From Pseudomonas siliginis (GTDB lineage Bacteria > Pseudomonadota > Gammaproteobacteria > Pseudomonadales > Pseudomonadaceae): a stretch of 64,000 nucleotides of DNA. The DNA is taken from the NCBI RefSeq assembly GCF_019145195.1, contig NZ_JAHSTW010000013.1, forward strand, positions 1-64,000. Reading direction: 5' to 3'. Numbering within the stretch: position 1 is the first letter of the stretch; every line of letters begins with the position of its first letter. Positions 17,801 through 25,074 of this stretch are shown here, piece after piece. The position numbers and the translations under genes are program-made. The notes under the pieces are model-generated. The model had not been told where the DNA came from, searched no databases, and saw only the letters and a list, made by a program, of their open reading frames with translations.

Positions 17801-19024
17801 AGCGGCGATCGCTTGCAAGGCTATGTGAAAATCGCCCGCGACCTGACCGGGCACAAGCGCCAGCAGGATGAACAGAGCAAGGAACTGGCGCAGACGCGCA
17901 ATACGGTGTCCCTGCGTGATGAGTTCTTCGCGGTCATGTCCCACGAACTCAAGCACCCGCTCAACCTGATCCAGCTCAACGCCGAACTGTTGCGCCGTTT
18001 GCCAATGATCCGCACCGCCGGACCGGCGACCAAAGCGGTCAATACCATCTGCGATGCCGTCAACAGCCAGGCGCGGATCATCGACGACTTGCTCGACGTG
18101 GCTCGCGTACGCACCGGCAAGCTCAAGCTGCAACTGGCCCGCGTCGACCTGAGCGCTGTGCTGCGTGACATCCACACGGTCGTGCTGAATGAACAGCATG
18201 CAACGCACATCGACCTGCAACTGCCCGAAGAGTCGCTGTTCATCCATGCCGATCCGACCCGCGTCGAACAGATCATCTGGAATCTGGTGAACAACGCGCT
18301 GAAATTCACCCCGCCGACCGGACGCATCGAATTGATTGCCAGCAGAAGCGGGCAAATGGCTCAACTCAACGTCAGGGACAATGGCGTCGGTATCGCAGCG
18401 GAAAATCTCGAACACGTGTTCGACCTGTTCGGCCAGGCGGAAAAGCAGCACACCAATCATCAACGCGAAGGACTGGGCATTGGCTTGTCGCTGGTACGGC
18501 AACTGACCGAGGCGCAACACGGCACAGTACGGGTCGCCTCACCGGGCCTGGGCGCCGGGTGCACGTTCACCGTATGCCTGCCACTGGCGACCGAAACCGT
18601 AGAAACCGCGGAGCAGCCCTCGGCAGAACCGGAGTCGGGCAAGCTGGCGGGCTTGAGCATCCTGCTGGTCGACGACTCGCCGGAAGTGCTGGAGACCTTG
18701 AAAATGCTCCTGGAAATGGAAGATGCCGAAGTGACGGCCTTCGACCATCCCGTGGCAGCGCTGAAAGACGCTGAGACCACGCGCTACGATCTGATCATCT
18801 CCGACCTCGGCATGCCGGTCATGACCGGCTATGAACTGATGGCTGCCCTGCGCAAGCTGCCGCTGGCGAAAGACGTACCGGCGATCGCCCTCACCGGTTA
18901 TGGCACTCAGAGCGACATGCAGAAGTCCCGTGAAGCCGGGTTCGATCAGCATCTGGGTAAACCGGTGGCGTACGACGACCTGATTGAAACCATCGAGGCG
19001 TTGCGCCGCTCGGAGTTGCTGTAA
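14888..19024 (+). CDS. CheB-CheR-PAS-histidine kinase-receiver hybrid
   Basis: This 1378-residue signalling protein is assembled from chemotaxis-like and two-component modules. Residues about 23-205 are a CheB methylesterase (Ser32 in GIGASAGG, later LVLSGTGSDG). About 220-495 is a CheR methyltransferase (VWSAGCSTGEEAYSLAIL). About 660-745 is a coiled coil rich in NEELxxxxEEL. About 745-1005 holds two PAS domains. The kinase core follows (His1019 in VMSHELKHPLN, then NLVNNALKFTPP and GLGIGLSL). The receiver at about 1250-1378 has phosphoacceptor Asp1306 in SDLGMPVMTG. A GTG one codon upstream is an alternative start. It has no membrane segment and a terminator follows. Confidence 0.92.
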   Translation: MTSKTPASPSAPERKDLTPSHLNFPVVGIGASAGGLQAIKLFFEHMPKDSGMAFVIILHLSPDHQSIADQIIQESTRMPVLQVTQPAPIEKNCVYVISPAHSLTMNDGYLRVSPAGSPQARHTAIDLFFRDLADVHRERAFCLVLSGTGSDGAVGLSRIKEQGGVTLVQVPEDAEFDGMPRAAIETRMVDLILPVVEMPQKLMELWRNSQNIKLPSANDPDLKALKPANEHEASIAEQRLHEILLYLRSSTGHDFKHYKRATVLRRIERRMQVTSQSDLGAYYDYLQNTPEESKALLGDMLIGVTNFFRDREAFEALERDVLPQLVQSVADSSEKEELRVWSAGCSTGEEAYSLAILLDDQMQVQSSKANLQVFATDIDERAITTGRAGTYPQAIVTDVPPTRLRHYFVKDDDHYRIRKEIREKVLFAKHSLLSDPPFSQIDLIVCRNLLIYLDREVQREILQMFHFALRPGGFLFLGTSESADACHELFAPVDKRNRIFRAKTGTANSRRTPTMPRGGYMRTSVSRPPSKAIEPVKLSFADIHRRAIERFAPPSIIVDTNADILHMSEAAGRFLRHVGGELSRNLLTLILPELRLEIRTTLFQVQQSNLTVRSREVLLKREERQYRITLIAQPYKDDDFDSECVLVTFDETEIDAHEQALTTVLQTESQVLSNLERELQRTKLHLQDTIEQSEISSEELKASNEEMQAINEELRSATEELETSKEELQSINEELLTVNYELKTKVEETDKINDYLTNLIASTDIATVFVDRSMRIKWFTPRATDIFSMLPVDTGRSLLDITHRLNYPAMTEDAAQVFESLNMIEREINSTDNRWYIARLLPYRSSEDHIDGTVLTFIDISKRREAEEELRLGEERMRLVAESTRDYAIIILDEMGAITSWNKGAELIFGHSKNEAEGQYYDFIFTAEDRAAGMAESELSTARQHGRSEDERWHVRKDGSRFFCSGEVTLLSGDRLQGYVKIARDLTGHKRQQDEQSKELAQTRNTVSLRDEFFAVMSHELKHPLNLIQLNAELLRRLPMIRTAGPATKAVNTICDAVNSQARIIDDLLDVARVRTGKLKLQLARVDLSAVLRDIHTVVLNEQHATHIDLQLPEESLFIHADPTRVEQIIWNLVNNALKFTPPTGRIELIASRSGQMAQLNVRDNGVGIAAENLEHVFDLFGQAEKQHTNHQREGLGIGLSLVRQLTEAQHGTVRVASPGLGAGCTFTVCLPLATETVETAEQPSAEPESGKLAGLSILLVDDSPEVLETLKMLLEMEDAEVTAFDHPVAALKDAETTRYDLIISDLGMPVMTGYELMAALRKLPLAKDVPAIALTGYGTQSDMQKSREAGFDQHLGKPVAYDDLIETIEALRRSELL

Positions 19025-19045
19025 AGCTCGCCAGCGCTCCAACGC

Positions 19046-19087
19046 AAAAAGCCCCGCCGCACGAGTAAGTGCGACGGGGCTTTTTGT
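19046..19087 (+). terminator. Terminator after the CheB/CheR hybrid kinase
   Basis: A 12-bp stem GCCCCGCCGCAC/GTGCGACGGGGC with one mismatch is followed by TTTTT. An A run precedes it, so it may also act for the tRNA gene on the minus strand. Confidence 0.92.
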
Positions 19088-19099
19088 TTTTTGAAGAGG

Positions 19100-19176
19100 T
19101 GGTGTCCCAGGCGGGGTTCGAACCTGCAACCTTCCCCTTAGGAGGGGGATGCTCTATCCAATTGAGCTACTGAGAC
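19100..19176 (-). tRNA. tRNA-Arg (anticodon CCT)
   Basis: The 77-nt cloverleaf on the minus strand has acceptor GTCTCAG/CTGGGAC, D arm GCTC...GAGC, anticodon loop CTCCTAA (CCT) on a five-pair stem TCCCC/GGGGA, and an encoded CCA. The T stem GCAGG/CCCGC contains one A:C mismatch. Confidence 0.95.
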
Positions 19177-19474
19177 ACTGATCGACGCGGCCTGTACACG
19201 GTGCGACAGACGGCGTGCATGTTAACGGCCAGCCCCTGTTTTGTCATGTCGTCCGTAGGGCTTTTTAAGTGTAGGCAAGCGCCCTGGAAGATTGCGGGAA
19301 CTTTTACCGGGCAAATTGCACTGCGCGGAAATGCGGTCATTGCAGATTGCAATCAGCGTCGCCGGAAAAAACATACCAAACCCTTGTTTTTAAAGGACTT
19401 ATCAGCCGTTACACTGTTGGCACGGCGGCTGCTATGCCTGTTCTATCAAAAAGAACAACTTGGAGCGTCGTGCC
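19177..19474. other. Gap between tRNA-Arg(CCT) and the small protein gene
   Basis: This 298-bp gap must hold the tRNA promoter (minus strand) and a promoter for the small genes (plus strand). I see no repeats, integrase remnant or attachment-site-like duplication of the tRNA end. Confidence 0.45.
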
Positions 19475-19708
19475 ATGAACAGCACCCTCTTGCTTGCAAA
19501 CGCAGCGGCTCTGGCTTTCTTGCTCGGATCACATTTTTTTCCCAAGGCTGACGTTGAGCAGCGAGTGGCGCAGCGCATGCCGCATTACCTGCAGGTGCAG
19601 AAAGCGCCGCAGTGGGCGGTGTTGAGTGATCGCAGCGCTGCCTCTACGCAAATGGTCAGCGAGCCTGAGCTAGCCTCGGCGCCAACCACCGAACGTCTGG
19701 TTTTTTGA
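19475..19708 (+). CDS. Small protein with N-terminal membrane segment, unknown function
   Basis: This 77-residue protein begins with a hydrophobic stretch (STLLLANAAALAFLLGSHFF) that could be a membrane anchor or signal. A polar tail with no recognised domain follows. I start it at MNSTLLLAN, with GGAG upstream, rather than at 19460. It lies 20 bp before a second small membrane-protein gene and is probably co-transcribed. I do not recognise a family. Confidence 0.55.
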   Translation: MNSTLLLANAAALAFLLGSHFFPKADVEQRVAQRMPHYLQVQKAPQWAVLSDRSAASTQMVSEPELASAPTTERLVF

Positions 19709-19728
19709 AATATCTTCAGGAGTACAAC

Positions 19729-19908
19729 ATGTCCAAATCGGCGACAGGATTTCTGATCCTCGCTTTACTGAGTGGCGTCACCCATCTGGCGCTGTTCGAG
19801 GAGACGGAAGTCACCTTGCCTCTGGTTGGCTGTGGCGTGTTTGCGGTGCTGTTTGTGCTGGCGCTGATTGCTGGGCGCAAGATCAAGTTCGATCCGGTTC
19901 TGCGTTGA
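19729..19908 (+). CDS. Small two-helix membrane protein (PA3371-like)
   Basis: This 59-residue protein has two predicted membrane helices (FLILALLSGVTHLALF and VGCGVFAVLFVLALIAG) joined by a short acidic loop, ending with a basic tail. A good AGGAG precedes the ATG. Its last 26 bp overlap the 3' end of the convergent phnN gene. A comparable small gene lies near phnN in P. aeruginosa, as I recall. Function is unknown. Confidence 0.65.
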   Translation: MSKSATGFLILALLSGVTHLALFEETEVTLPLVGCGVFAVLFVLALIAGRKIKFDPVLR

Positions 19909-20452
19909 GCCGGATCAGCTCAATCAATGCAGAGACAGCTTCAGCAAGATCAACCGAATTGTCGATCTGATTAACGGGGCTGTCGCTGGATCTTCGGTCT
20001 TTGAACAGTGCGTTGCGCGCGAGTCTTGCGTCGATTTGCTCAGGGGTTTCCCGGCCACGCTTGAGCAAGCGCTTACGCAGGACCTCATCGTTGACCGTCA
20101 GCAGAACCGGCACCAGCGTTGGATATTTCTCCATTGCTTGACGCAGGTTCGCTCTCGACCCGTTAACCAGTACGTGCCGGCCCGCTTGCAACCATTCATC
20201 CATTTCCCTTGGAATGCCGTAAGAGAGACCGTTGGCTTGCCAGGCCAAGGAAAAAGCGCCTGCGTGCTGTCGCCGGTCGAATTCTTCAGGCGTCACGCCG
20301 ATTGCATCTTCGCCGACTGACTCCGCTGATCGGGTAATCACCCGGCGCATCACTTCACAGTTCAACTCACGCAATGGCTCACGCGCTGCTTCGATCAGGC
20401 TGTCCTTGCCCGAACCGGACGGCCCCATCAGGTAAAAAAGCTTGCCATCCAT
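19883..20452 (-). CDS. phnN: Ribose 1,5-bisphosphate phosphokinase PhnN
   Basis: This 189-residue guanylate-kinase-like enzyme makes PRPP from ribose 1,5-bisphosphate and ATP in phosphonate breakdown. The P-loop GPSGSGKDS is at residues 10-18. The family segments ITRSAESVGEDAIGVTPEEFDRR and GLSYGIPREMDEWL are present, with a lid region RLLKRGRETPEQIDARLAR. No other phn genes are adjacent, so it may feed an unlinked phosphonate pathway. Its 3' end overlaps a small convergent gene. Confidence 0.92.
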   Translation of the reverse strand: MDGKLFYLMGPSGSGKDSLIEAAREPLRELNCEVMRRVITRSAESVGEDAIGVTPEEFDRRQHAGAFSLAWQANGLSYGIPREMDEWLQAGRHVLVNGSRANLRQAMEKYPTLVPVLLTVNDEVLRKRLLKRGRETPEQIDARLARNALFKDRRSSDSPVNQIDNSVDLAEAVSALIELIRLNAEPDRT

Positions 20453-20657
20453 CCCGAAAACGCCCTCCGACGGGTCCTGCCTCTAGTAAATCGGCAAATT
20501 GCCACTATCCTGTACACATAGGGATCAAGAATAGCGAGCCGCATAGCATGCACGTTCTGAGGTCTTCGGACATCAACAGATGTGCATGCGAAAGCGGGCA
20601 GCGATACGCAAGGATGGAAAGTTTTCCAACCAGTCCGCATTTCTGACAACTGGTGCT

Positions 20658-20671
20658 GGCATTACGCCTTT
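20658..20671 (+). promoter_or_regulatory. Candidate AmrZ box 1
   Basis: GGCATTACGCC matches the core of the AmrZ site as I recall it from the algD promoter (GGCAAAACGCCGGC). It lies about 180 bp before the amrZ ATG. It is the weaker of two candidates; autoregulation of amrZ is known in P. aeruginosa. Confidence 0.4.
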
Positions 20672-20723
20672 ACCCGGCTCAATATTTGTCACAGAATTGA
20701 CGCCAATGATCTGGCAATTTTGA

Positions 20724-20737
20724 GGCATGATGCCGGC
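20724..20737 (+). promoter_or_regulatory. Candidate AmrZ box 2
   Basis: GGCATGATGCCGGC agrees at 11 of 14 positions with the remembered AmrZ site GGCAAAACGCCGGC and lies about 110 bp upstream of amrZ. It fits negative autoregulation. I did not find a convincing AlgU promoter in the same gap (20453-20840). Confidence 0.5.
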
Positions 20738-20840
20738 CTCTTAACAATTCAGGTTGAACCAATTGGTCCGGATGCTTGTCCTACCACACATCCTGCGGCC
20801 AATCCCGAGAACCGCTCCCCTGAACTAACCGGTTAAATAT

Positions 20841-21167
20841 ATGCGCCCATTGAAACAGGCAATTTATTCCAGCCGTACGGCTGACAAGTTTGTCGTACGT
20901 CTGCCAGACGGAATGCGTGAACGCATTGCCGAGGTGGCTCGCAATCATCATCGCAGCATGAACTCCGAGATCATTGCGCGCCTTGAGCAGAGTCTTATTC
21001 AGGAAGGCGCACTGGGCGAAGAGCTGAGCATGCGTCTGGACAGCCCGGAGCTGTCGCTGCACGAGCGCGAGCTGTTGCAACGCTTCCGTCAGCTGTCGCA
21101 CCGTCAGCAGAACGCCCTGGTGTCGCTGATCGCACACGACGCAGAAATGGCCGCAGACGCGTCCTGA
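20841..21167 (+). CDS. amrZ: Ribbon-helix-helix regulator AmrZ
   Basis: This 108-residue DNA-binding protein of the Arc/MetJ fold controls alginate, motility and c-di-GMP genes in pseudomonads. Residues about 14-60 form the ribbon-helix-helix (DKFVVRLPDGMRERIAEVA, then HHRSMNSEIIARLEQSL). The C-terminal part (LHERELLQRFRQLSHRQQNALVSLI) is the tetramerisation region. In fluorescent pseudomonads AmrZ represses or tunes flagellar genes, so it connects functionally to the flagellar block in this window. A terminator follows 20 bp after the stop. Confidence 0.95.
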   Translation: MRPLKQAIYSSRTADKFVVRLPDGMRERIAEVARNHHRSMNSEIIARLEQSLIQEGALGEELSMRLDSPELSLHERELLQRFRQLSHRQQNALVSLIAHDAEMAADAS

Positions 21168-21187
21168 GTTATACCGAACATATTGAA

Positions 21188-21213
21188 GCCAGCATGATTG
21201 CTGGCTTTTTTTT
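21188..21213 (+). terminator. Terminator of amrZ
   Basis: A short stem GCCAGCA/TGCTGGC with a TGAT loop is followed by eight T. Confidence 0.92.
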
Positions 21214-21250
21214 GCCCGCAATATGACAGATGGCCGCTTGGCAATTGAGT

Positions 21251-21342
21251 GTGGCGAGGGGATGTATCCCCGCTGGGCTGCATGGCAGCCCCAAAAAAAT
21301 GGGACTGCTGCGCAGTCCAGCGGGGATAAATCCCCTCGCCAC
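21251..21342. repeat. Long palindromic repeat, family GTGGCGAGGGGAT, copy 1
   Basis: The outer arms GTGGCGAGGGGAT-TATCCCCGCTGG and its inverse enclose a second small palindrome (GGGCTGC...GCAGCCC). The 92-bp element lies between two terminators in the amrZ-mgtE gap. Copy 2 is at 37355-37446. Confidence 0.85.
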
Positions 21343-21382
21343 CGTTCTTGTACTTGCGCCCGTATTTGTTTGGCAGGCACAA

Positions 21383-21411
21383 AAAAGCCCGTCAATTTGA
21401 CGGGCTTTTTA
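21383..21411. terminator. Terminator of mgtE (bidirectional)
   Basis: The perfect palindrome AAAGCCCGTCAATTTGACGGGCTTT is flanked by A and T runs. It starts 12 bp after the mgtE stop on the minus strand. Confidence 0.92.
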
Positions 21412-21421
21412 TTGCACAAGG

Positions 21422-22864
21422 TCAGAGCAGGAAGATTGTCGCCAACCCGAGGAAGATGAAGAAGCCACCGCTGTCGGTCATTGCGGTGATCATCACACTG
21501 GCACCCATCGCCGGATCGCGGCCCATCTTCGCCAGCGTCATCGGGATCAACACCCCCATCAACGCCGCCAGCAACAGGTTGAGTGTCATCGCCGCCGTCA
21601 TTACTACGCCGAGTGACCAACTGCCGTAGAGCATGTACGCGACCACACCGATCACCCCGCCCCAGACCAGACCGTTGATCAAACCGACCGCCAGCTCTTT
21701 GCGCATCAAGCGCGAGGTGTTGCCGGTGCTGACCTGATCCAGCGCCATGGCGCGCACGATCATGGTGATGGTCTGGTTACCGGAGTTGCCACCGATACCC
21801 GCCACAATCGGCATCAGCGCCGCCAGTGCCACGAGCTTCTCGATCGAACCTTCGAACAGACCGATCACCCGCGATGCGACAAATGCAGTGATCAGGTTCA
21901 CCGCCAGCCACGCCCAACGGTTACGCAGGGATTTCCACACCGAGGCGAAGATATCTTCCTCTTCGCGCAGACCGGCCATGTTGAGGACTTCGCTTTCGCT
22001 TTCCTCACGGATCAGGTCGACCATTTCGTCGATGGTCAGACGGCCGATCAGTTTGCCGTTCTTGTCGACCACCGGCGCCGAGATCAAGTCGTAACGCTCG
22101 AACGCCTGAGCGGCGTCGTAGGCATCTTCGTCCGGGTGGAAGCTCACCGGATCGCTGGCCATCACTTCCGCGACCTGCTTCTCCGGATCGTTGACCAGCA
22201 GACGCTTGATCGGCAGCACGCCCTTGAGCACGCCGTCGTAATCGACCACGAACAATTTGTCGGTATGACCGGGCAGCTCTTTGAGGCGACGCAGATAGCG
22301 CAGAACCACTTCAAGGCTGACGTCCTCACGGATCGTCACCATCTCGAAGTCCATCAGCGCACCGACCTGATCCTCGTCATAGGACAGGGCCGAGCGCACG
22401 CGTTCGCGCTGCTGGTTATCCAGACTCTCCATCAGCTCATGGACAACGTCGCGCGGCAGCTCGGAGGCCAGGTCAGCGAGTTCGTCGGCGTCCATGTCCT
22501 TGGCCGCAGCCAGGAGCTCGTGATCGTCCATGTCGGCGATCAGCGTTTCACGGACGGAATCGGATACTTCGAGAAGAATGTCGCCGTCGCGGTCGGCCTT
22601 GACCAGCTGCCAGAGCGTCAGACGATCGTCCAGCGGCAAGGCTTCAAGAATGTAGGCAACGTCGGCGGAGTGCAGATCATCGAGCTTGCGTTGCAGCTCG
22701 ACGAGGTTTTGCCGGTGAACCAGGTTTTCCACGCGGTCGTGGTGCGGACCTTCCTGGCGATGAGTCAGGTCTTCAACGACACGTTGGCGCTGCAGCAACT
22801 CGACGACCTGAGCCAGGCGGTCCTGCAGGCTTTCCTGTGTTTTCTTTACTTCGATTTCGGACAT
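21422..22864 (-). CDS. mgtE: Magnesium transporter MgtE
   Basis: This 480-residue Mg2+ channel of the inner membrane has, in order, an N-domain (residues about 45-150, with DDLHSADVAYILEAL and LASELPRDVVHELMESL), two CBS domains (about 155-270), a plug helix and five membrane helices from about 300 to 480. The pore signature is PIVAGIGGNSGNQTITMIVRAMA. I start at MSEIEVKKTQ, not at 22894. The cytosolic domains sense Mg2+ and gate the channel. The neighbours (tRNAs, rsmA, lysC, alaS) match the P. aeruginosa order. Confidence 0.95.
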   Translation of the reverse strand: MSEIEVKKTQESLQDRLAQVVELLQRQRVVEDLTHRQEGPHHDRVENLVHRQNLVELQRKLDDLHSADVAYILEALPLDDRLTLWQLVKADRDGDILLEVSDSVRETLIADMDDHELLAAAKDMDADELADLASELPRDVVHELMESLDNQQRERVRSALSYDEDQVGALMDFEMVTIREDVSLEVVLRYLRRLKELPGHTDKLFVVDYDGVLKGVLPIKRLLVNDPEKQVAEVMASDPVSFHPDEDAYDAAQAFERYDLISAPVVDKNGKLIGRLTIDEMVDLIREESESEVLNMAGLREEEDIFASVWKSLRNRWAWLAVNLITAFVASRVIGLFEGSIEKLVALAALMPIVAGIGGNSGNQTITMIVRAMALDQVSTGNTSRLMRKELAVGLINGLVWGGVIGVVAYMLYGSWSLGVVMTAAMTLNLLLAALMGVLIPMTLAKMGRDPAMGASVMITAMTDSGGFFIFLGLATIFLL

Positions 22865-23185
22865 AGGCGAACTCCACTCCCAGCAGCGGGGCACGCCGGA
22901 AGGATCAATCAGTCAATTCATGATTGGTGAAACGGTTTACTGAACAACTACTGGGTAAGTCCATGGAGGTTTTCCATAAGCCCCGGCGGGGCTGACGGGC
23001 GCAATGATACACGCCTGACGGTTTAAAACGTTGAAAAAATCACGGCTGAAACAAGCGCTTGCGAAACAAACCTGAGCGCCTGCCTGACCCGTGCAAATGC
23101 GACGACTCATCTTGAAAAGAAAACACACCGGCAATGCAAAAAGCAGCGACTACCCTTGAGTTTAGATCGTCATGGAGGACATCGA
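22865..23185. other. Intergenic gap upstream of mgtE
   Basis: This 321-bp divergent gap must contain the mgtE promoter and the promoter of the exported-protein gene at 23186. I see an AGGAGG-like site before 23186 but no convincing -35/-10 pair, riboswitch or repeat. Confidence 0.5.
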
Positions 23186-23698
23186 ATGCCAGCAAAACCA
23201 GCGCTTTTTCTACTGACCGCCCTGCTCCACTTCACGCCTGCCAACGCCACCACACTTCATCGTTGCCAGGCCGCTGACGGCGCCGTCACGTTTACGTCGA
23301 TGAGCTGCGCAACTGGCGAGCAACTCTCAATTCAAGAGGTCCACCCGTATTCCCCCGGCTGGGTCGCAATCATGCCGGAGTTCAATCACGAAGCCGCGAC
23401 CGGCATGAAAGACAGCGGACGCGAACCGGGCATCGTCGGAGGCACTGAACATAAATGTGGAAACCTGATCGACAACAGACAGCGGCGCGAAGCGATCATC
23501 AACCGCCGAGTGATTGCCGGCATGAGTCAGCGGGACGTCGAAAGCGCGCTGGGCAAACCGGACAAGATCAACACGCGCACATCGACAACGAGCTATCGTT
23601 ACGACCTCAAGCGAGGCCGCAGTGCTCAAATTGATTTTGATGAAAGAGGCTGTGTGAAGGGAAAAGCCAAATCCCGGACAGCAAGAAGCCCGCGTTAA
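23186..23698 (+). CDS. Exported DUF4124-like protein
   Basis: This 170-residue protein has a signal peptide (residues 1-22, ALFLLTALLHFTPANA). A short region, TTLHRCQAADGAVTFTSMSCATGEQ, resembles DUF4124 domains. The C-terminal half contains RRVIAGMSQRDVESALGKPDKIN and a final SYRYD strand, similar to SmpA/OmlA-type modules. GGAGG lies 8 nt before the ATG. The stop codon sits inside the loop of a terminator hairpin. The function is unknown. Confidence 0.7.
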   Translation: MPAKPALFLLTALLHFTPANATTLHRCQAADGAVTFTSMSCATGEQLSIQEVHPYSPGWVAIMPEFNHEAATGMKDSGREPGIVGGTEHKCGNLIDNRQRREAIINRRVIAGMSQRDVESALGKPDKINTRTSTTSYRYDLKRGRSAQIDFDERGCVKGKAKSRTARSPR

Positions 23699-23712
23699 AC
23701 GCGGGCTTCTTG
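23684..23712 (+). terminator. Terminator overlapping the stop codon of the upstream gene
   Basis: The stem AGAAGCCCGCGTT/AACGCGGGCTTCT is a near-perfect palindrome whose centre contains the TAA of the preceding gene. The T tract is short on both sides. It also lies just beyond tRNA-Arg on the minus strand. Confidence 0.75.
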
Positions 23713-23717
23713 GTATA

Positions 23718-23794
23718 TGGTGCACTCGACAGGATTCGAACCTGTGACCGCTCGGTTCGTAGCCGAGTACTCTATCCAGCTGAGCTACGAGTGC
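23718..23794 (-). tRNA. tRNA-Arg (anticodon ACG), copy 1
   Basis: The 77-nt cloverleaf has acceptor GCACTCG/CGAGTGC, anticodon stem CTCGG/CCGAG with loop CTACGAA (ACG), T stem ACAGG/CCTGT and an encoded CCA. Confidence 0.97.
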
Positions 23795-23866
23795 ATTTTG
23801 TGTTTTTAAACCAGACCACAACTGGCTGAAACCGAGTTACTCACCTTACAGCAAATAACTCTTAAA

Positions 23867-23943
23867 TGGTGCACTCGACAGGATTCGAACCTGTGACCGC
23901 TCGGTTCGTAGCCGAGTACTCTATCCAGCTGAGCTACGAGTGC
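23867..23943 (-). tRNA. tRNA-Arg (anticodon ACG), copy 2
   Basis: It is identical over all 77 nt to the copy at 23718, 72 bp away on the same strand. It is a tandem duplication probably transcribed with the first. Confidence 0.97.
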
Positions 23944-24050
23944 ATTTGTTGCCGCGCATTATAGGCCGTCTAATCTCTATGTCAAACACTTTTTCTAGTA
24001 ATTTCAACAACTTACAGAAAAAGCCAGATTACGACGTACTAAGCAAATAA

Positions 24051-24141
24051 TGGCGGAGAACGGGGGATTCGAACCCCCGACACCCTTTTGAGGTGTACTC
24101 CCTTAGCAGGGGAGCGCCTTCGGCCACTCGGCCAGCTCTCC
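24051..24141 (-). tRNA. tRNA-Ser (anticodon GCT)
   Basis: This 91-nt class II tRNA has acceptor GGAGAGC/GTTCTCC, anticodon stem CTCCC/GGGAG with loop CTGCTAA (GCT), a long variable arm and an encoded CCA. Confidence 0.96.
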
Positions 24142-24203
24142 GCAACACGGGGCGTATATTAACCAGCTTCTTCCCCGTTTGCAAACATAAAAATCGATAA
24201 AAA

Positions 24204-24392
24204 TTAATGGCTTGGTTCTTCGTCCTTCTCTTTCTTTATACGCAGGTAAATTTCCTCACGGTGCACCGCAACCTCTTTCGGAGCGTTGACGCCGATACGC
24301 ACCTGGTTTCCTTTGACGCCGAGCACGGTCACGGTGATTTCGCCGTCACCGATAATCAGGCTTTCCGCGCACCGACGAGTCAGAATCAGCAT
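24204..24392 (-). CDS. rsmA: Post-transcriptional regulator RsmA (CsrA family)
   Basis: This 62-residue dimeric RNA-binding protein blocks translation by binding GGA motifs, and is itself titrated by Rsm small RNAs under Gac control. The sequence has the CsrA core GVKGNQVRIGVNAPKEVAVHREEIY, including Arg44, which contacts RNA. AAGGAGAAAGGT directly precedes the ATG. It lies between tRNA-Ser and lysC as in other pseudomonads. Confidence 0.97.
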   Translation of the reverse strand: MLILTRRCAESLIIGDGEITVTVLGVKGNQVRIGVNAPKEVAVHREEIYLRIKKEKDEEPSH

Positions 24393-24539
24393 ACCTTTCT
24401 CCTTACGCCATTCATTTCAGGGACAACAGTCTGCAAAAAAAAGGCACCCGACCTACAACCGCAGCGATCGTAGCCCTACATGCCTGAGTATTGACCAGCG
24501 CGAGCAAAAGAACAGTTCCGGGGCTCGCGCCATTCAAAA

Positions 24540-24570
24540 ATAAAGGGCGCGGTCAGACCGCGCCCTTCAC
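24540..24570 (-). terminator. Terminator of lysC
   Basis: A perfect stem AAGGGCGCGGTC/GACCGCGCCCTT with a single-base loop is followed on the minus strand by TATTTTTG. Confidence 0.85.
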
Positions 24571-24579
24571 GGAAGTGGA

Positions 24580-25074
24580 TTACTCGCCCTGACGGGCCGG
24601 AGCATCCAGTTCGAAAGCCGTGTGCAGCGCGCGCACGGCCAGTTCCAGGTACTTCTCTTCGATCACTACGGACACCTTGATTTCCGAAGTCGAGATCATC
24701 TGGATGTTGATGCTTTCTTTCGCCAGGGATTCGAACATGCGGCTGGCCACGCCTGCGTGGGAACGCATGCCGACGCCGACGATCGAGACCTTGGCAATCT
24801 TGGTGTCGCCGACGACCTCACGGGCACCGATCTCGCGAGCGGTGTTTTCCAGCACGGTCTGTGCGGCCTGGTAGTCGTTGCGGTGCACGGTGAAGGTGAA
24901 GTCGGTGGTGTTATCGTGCGCGACGTTCTGCACGATCATGTCGACTTCGATGTTCGCGGCACTGATCGGGCCGAGAATCTTGAACGCCACGCCCGGGGTG
25001 TCTGGCACGCCACGGATGGTCAGCTTGGCTTCATCGCGGTTGAAAGCGATGCCGGAAATGATCGGCTGTTCCAT
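24580..25074 (-). CDS. Internal start: predicted beta subunit of aspartate kinase
   Basis: An in-frame ATG at residue 250 of LysC (MEQPIISGIAF) is preceded by GAAGAGGAAACC, a far better ribosome site than that of the full gene. It would give a 164-residue protein consisting only of the two ACT domains. Alpha2-beta2 aspartate kinases with such in-frame internal starts are known from Bacillus and Corynebacterium. That it is used here is inference. Confidence 0.65.
   Translation of the reverse strand: MEQPIISGIAFNRDEAKLTIRGVPDTPGVAFKILGPISAANIEVDMIVQNVAHDNTTDFTFTVHRNDYQAAQTVLENTAREIGAREVVGDTKIAKVSIVGVGMRSHAGVASRMFESLAKESINIQMISTSEIKVSVVIEEKYLELAVRALHTAFELDAPARQGE

Noticed and set aside
20600..20800. 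AlgU (sigma-22) promoter for amrZ
   Set aside because: GGAAAGTT...TTCTGA and GAACCA...TCCTA are both off in spacing or bases.
19100..24141. tRNA genes as integration sites for an island
   Set aside because: No integrase, no direct repeats of tRNA 3' ends, and gene order matches the core genome.
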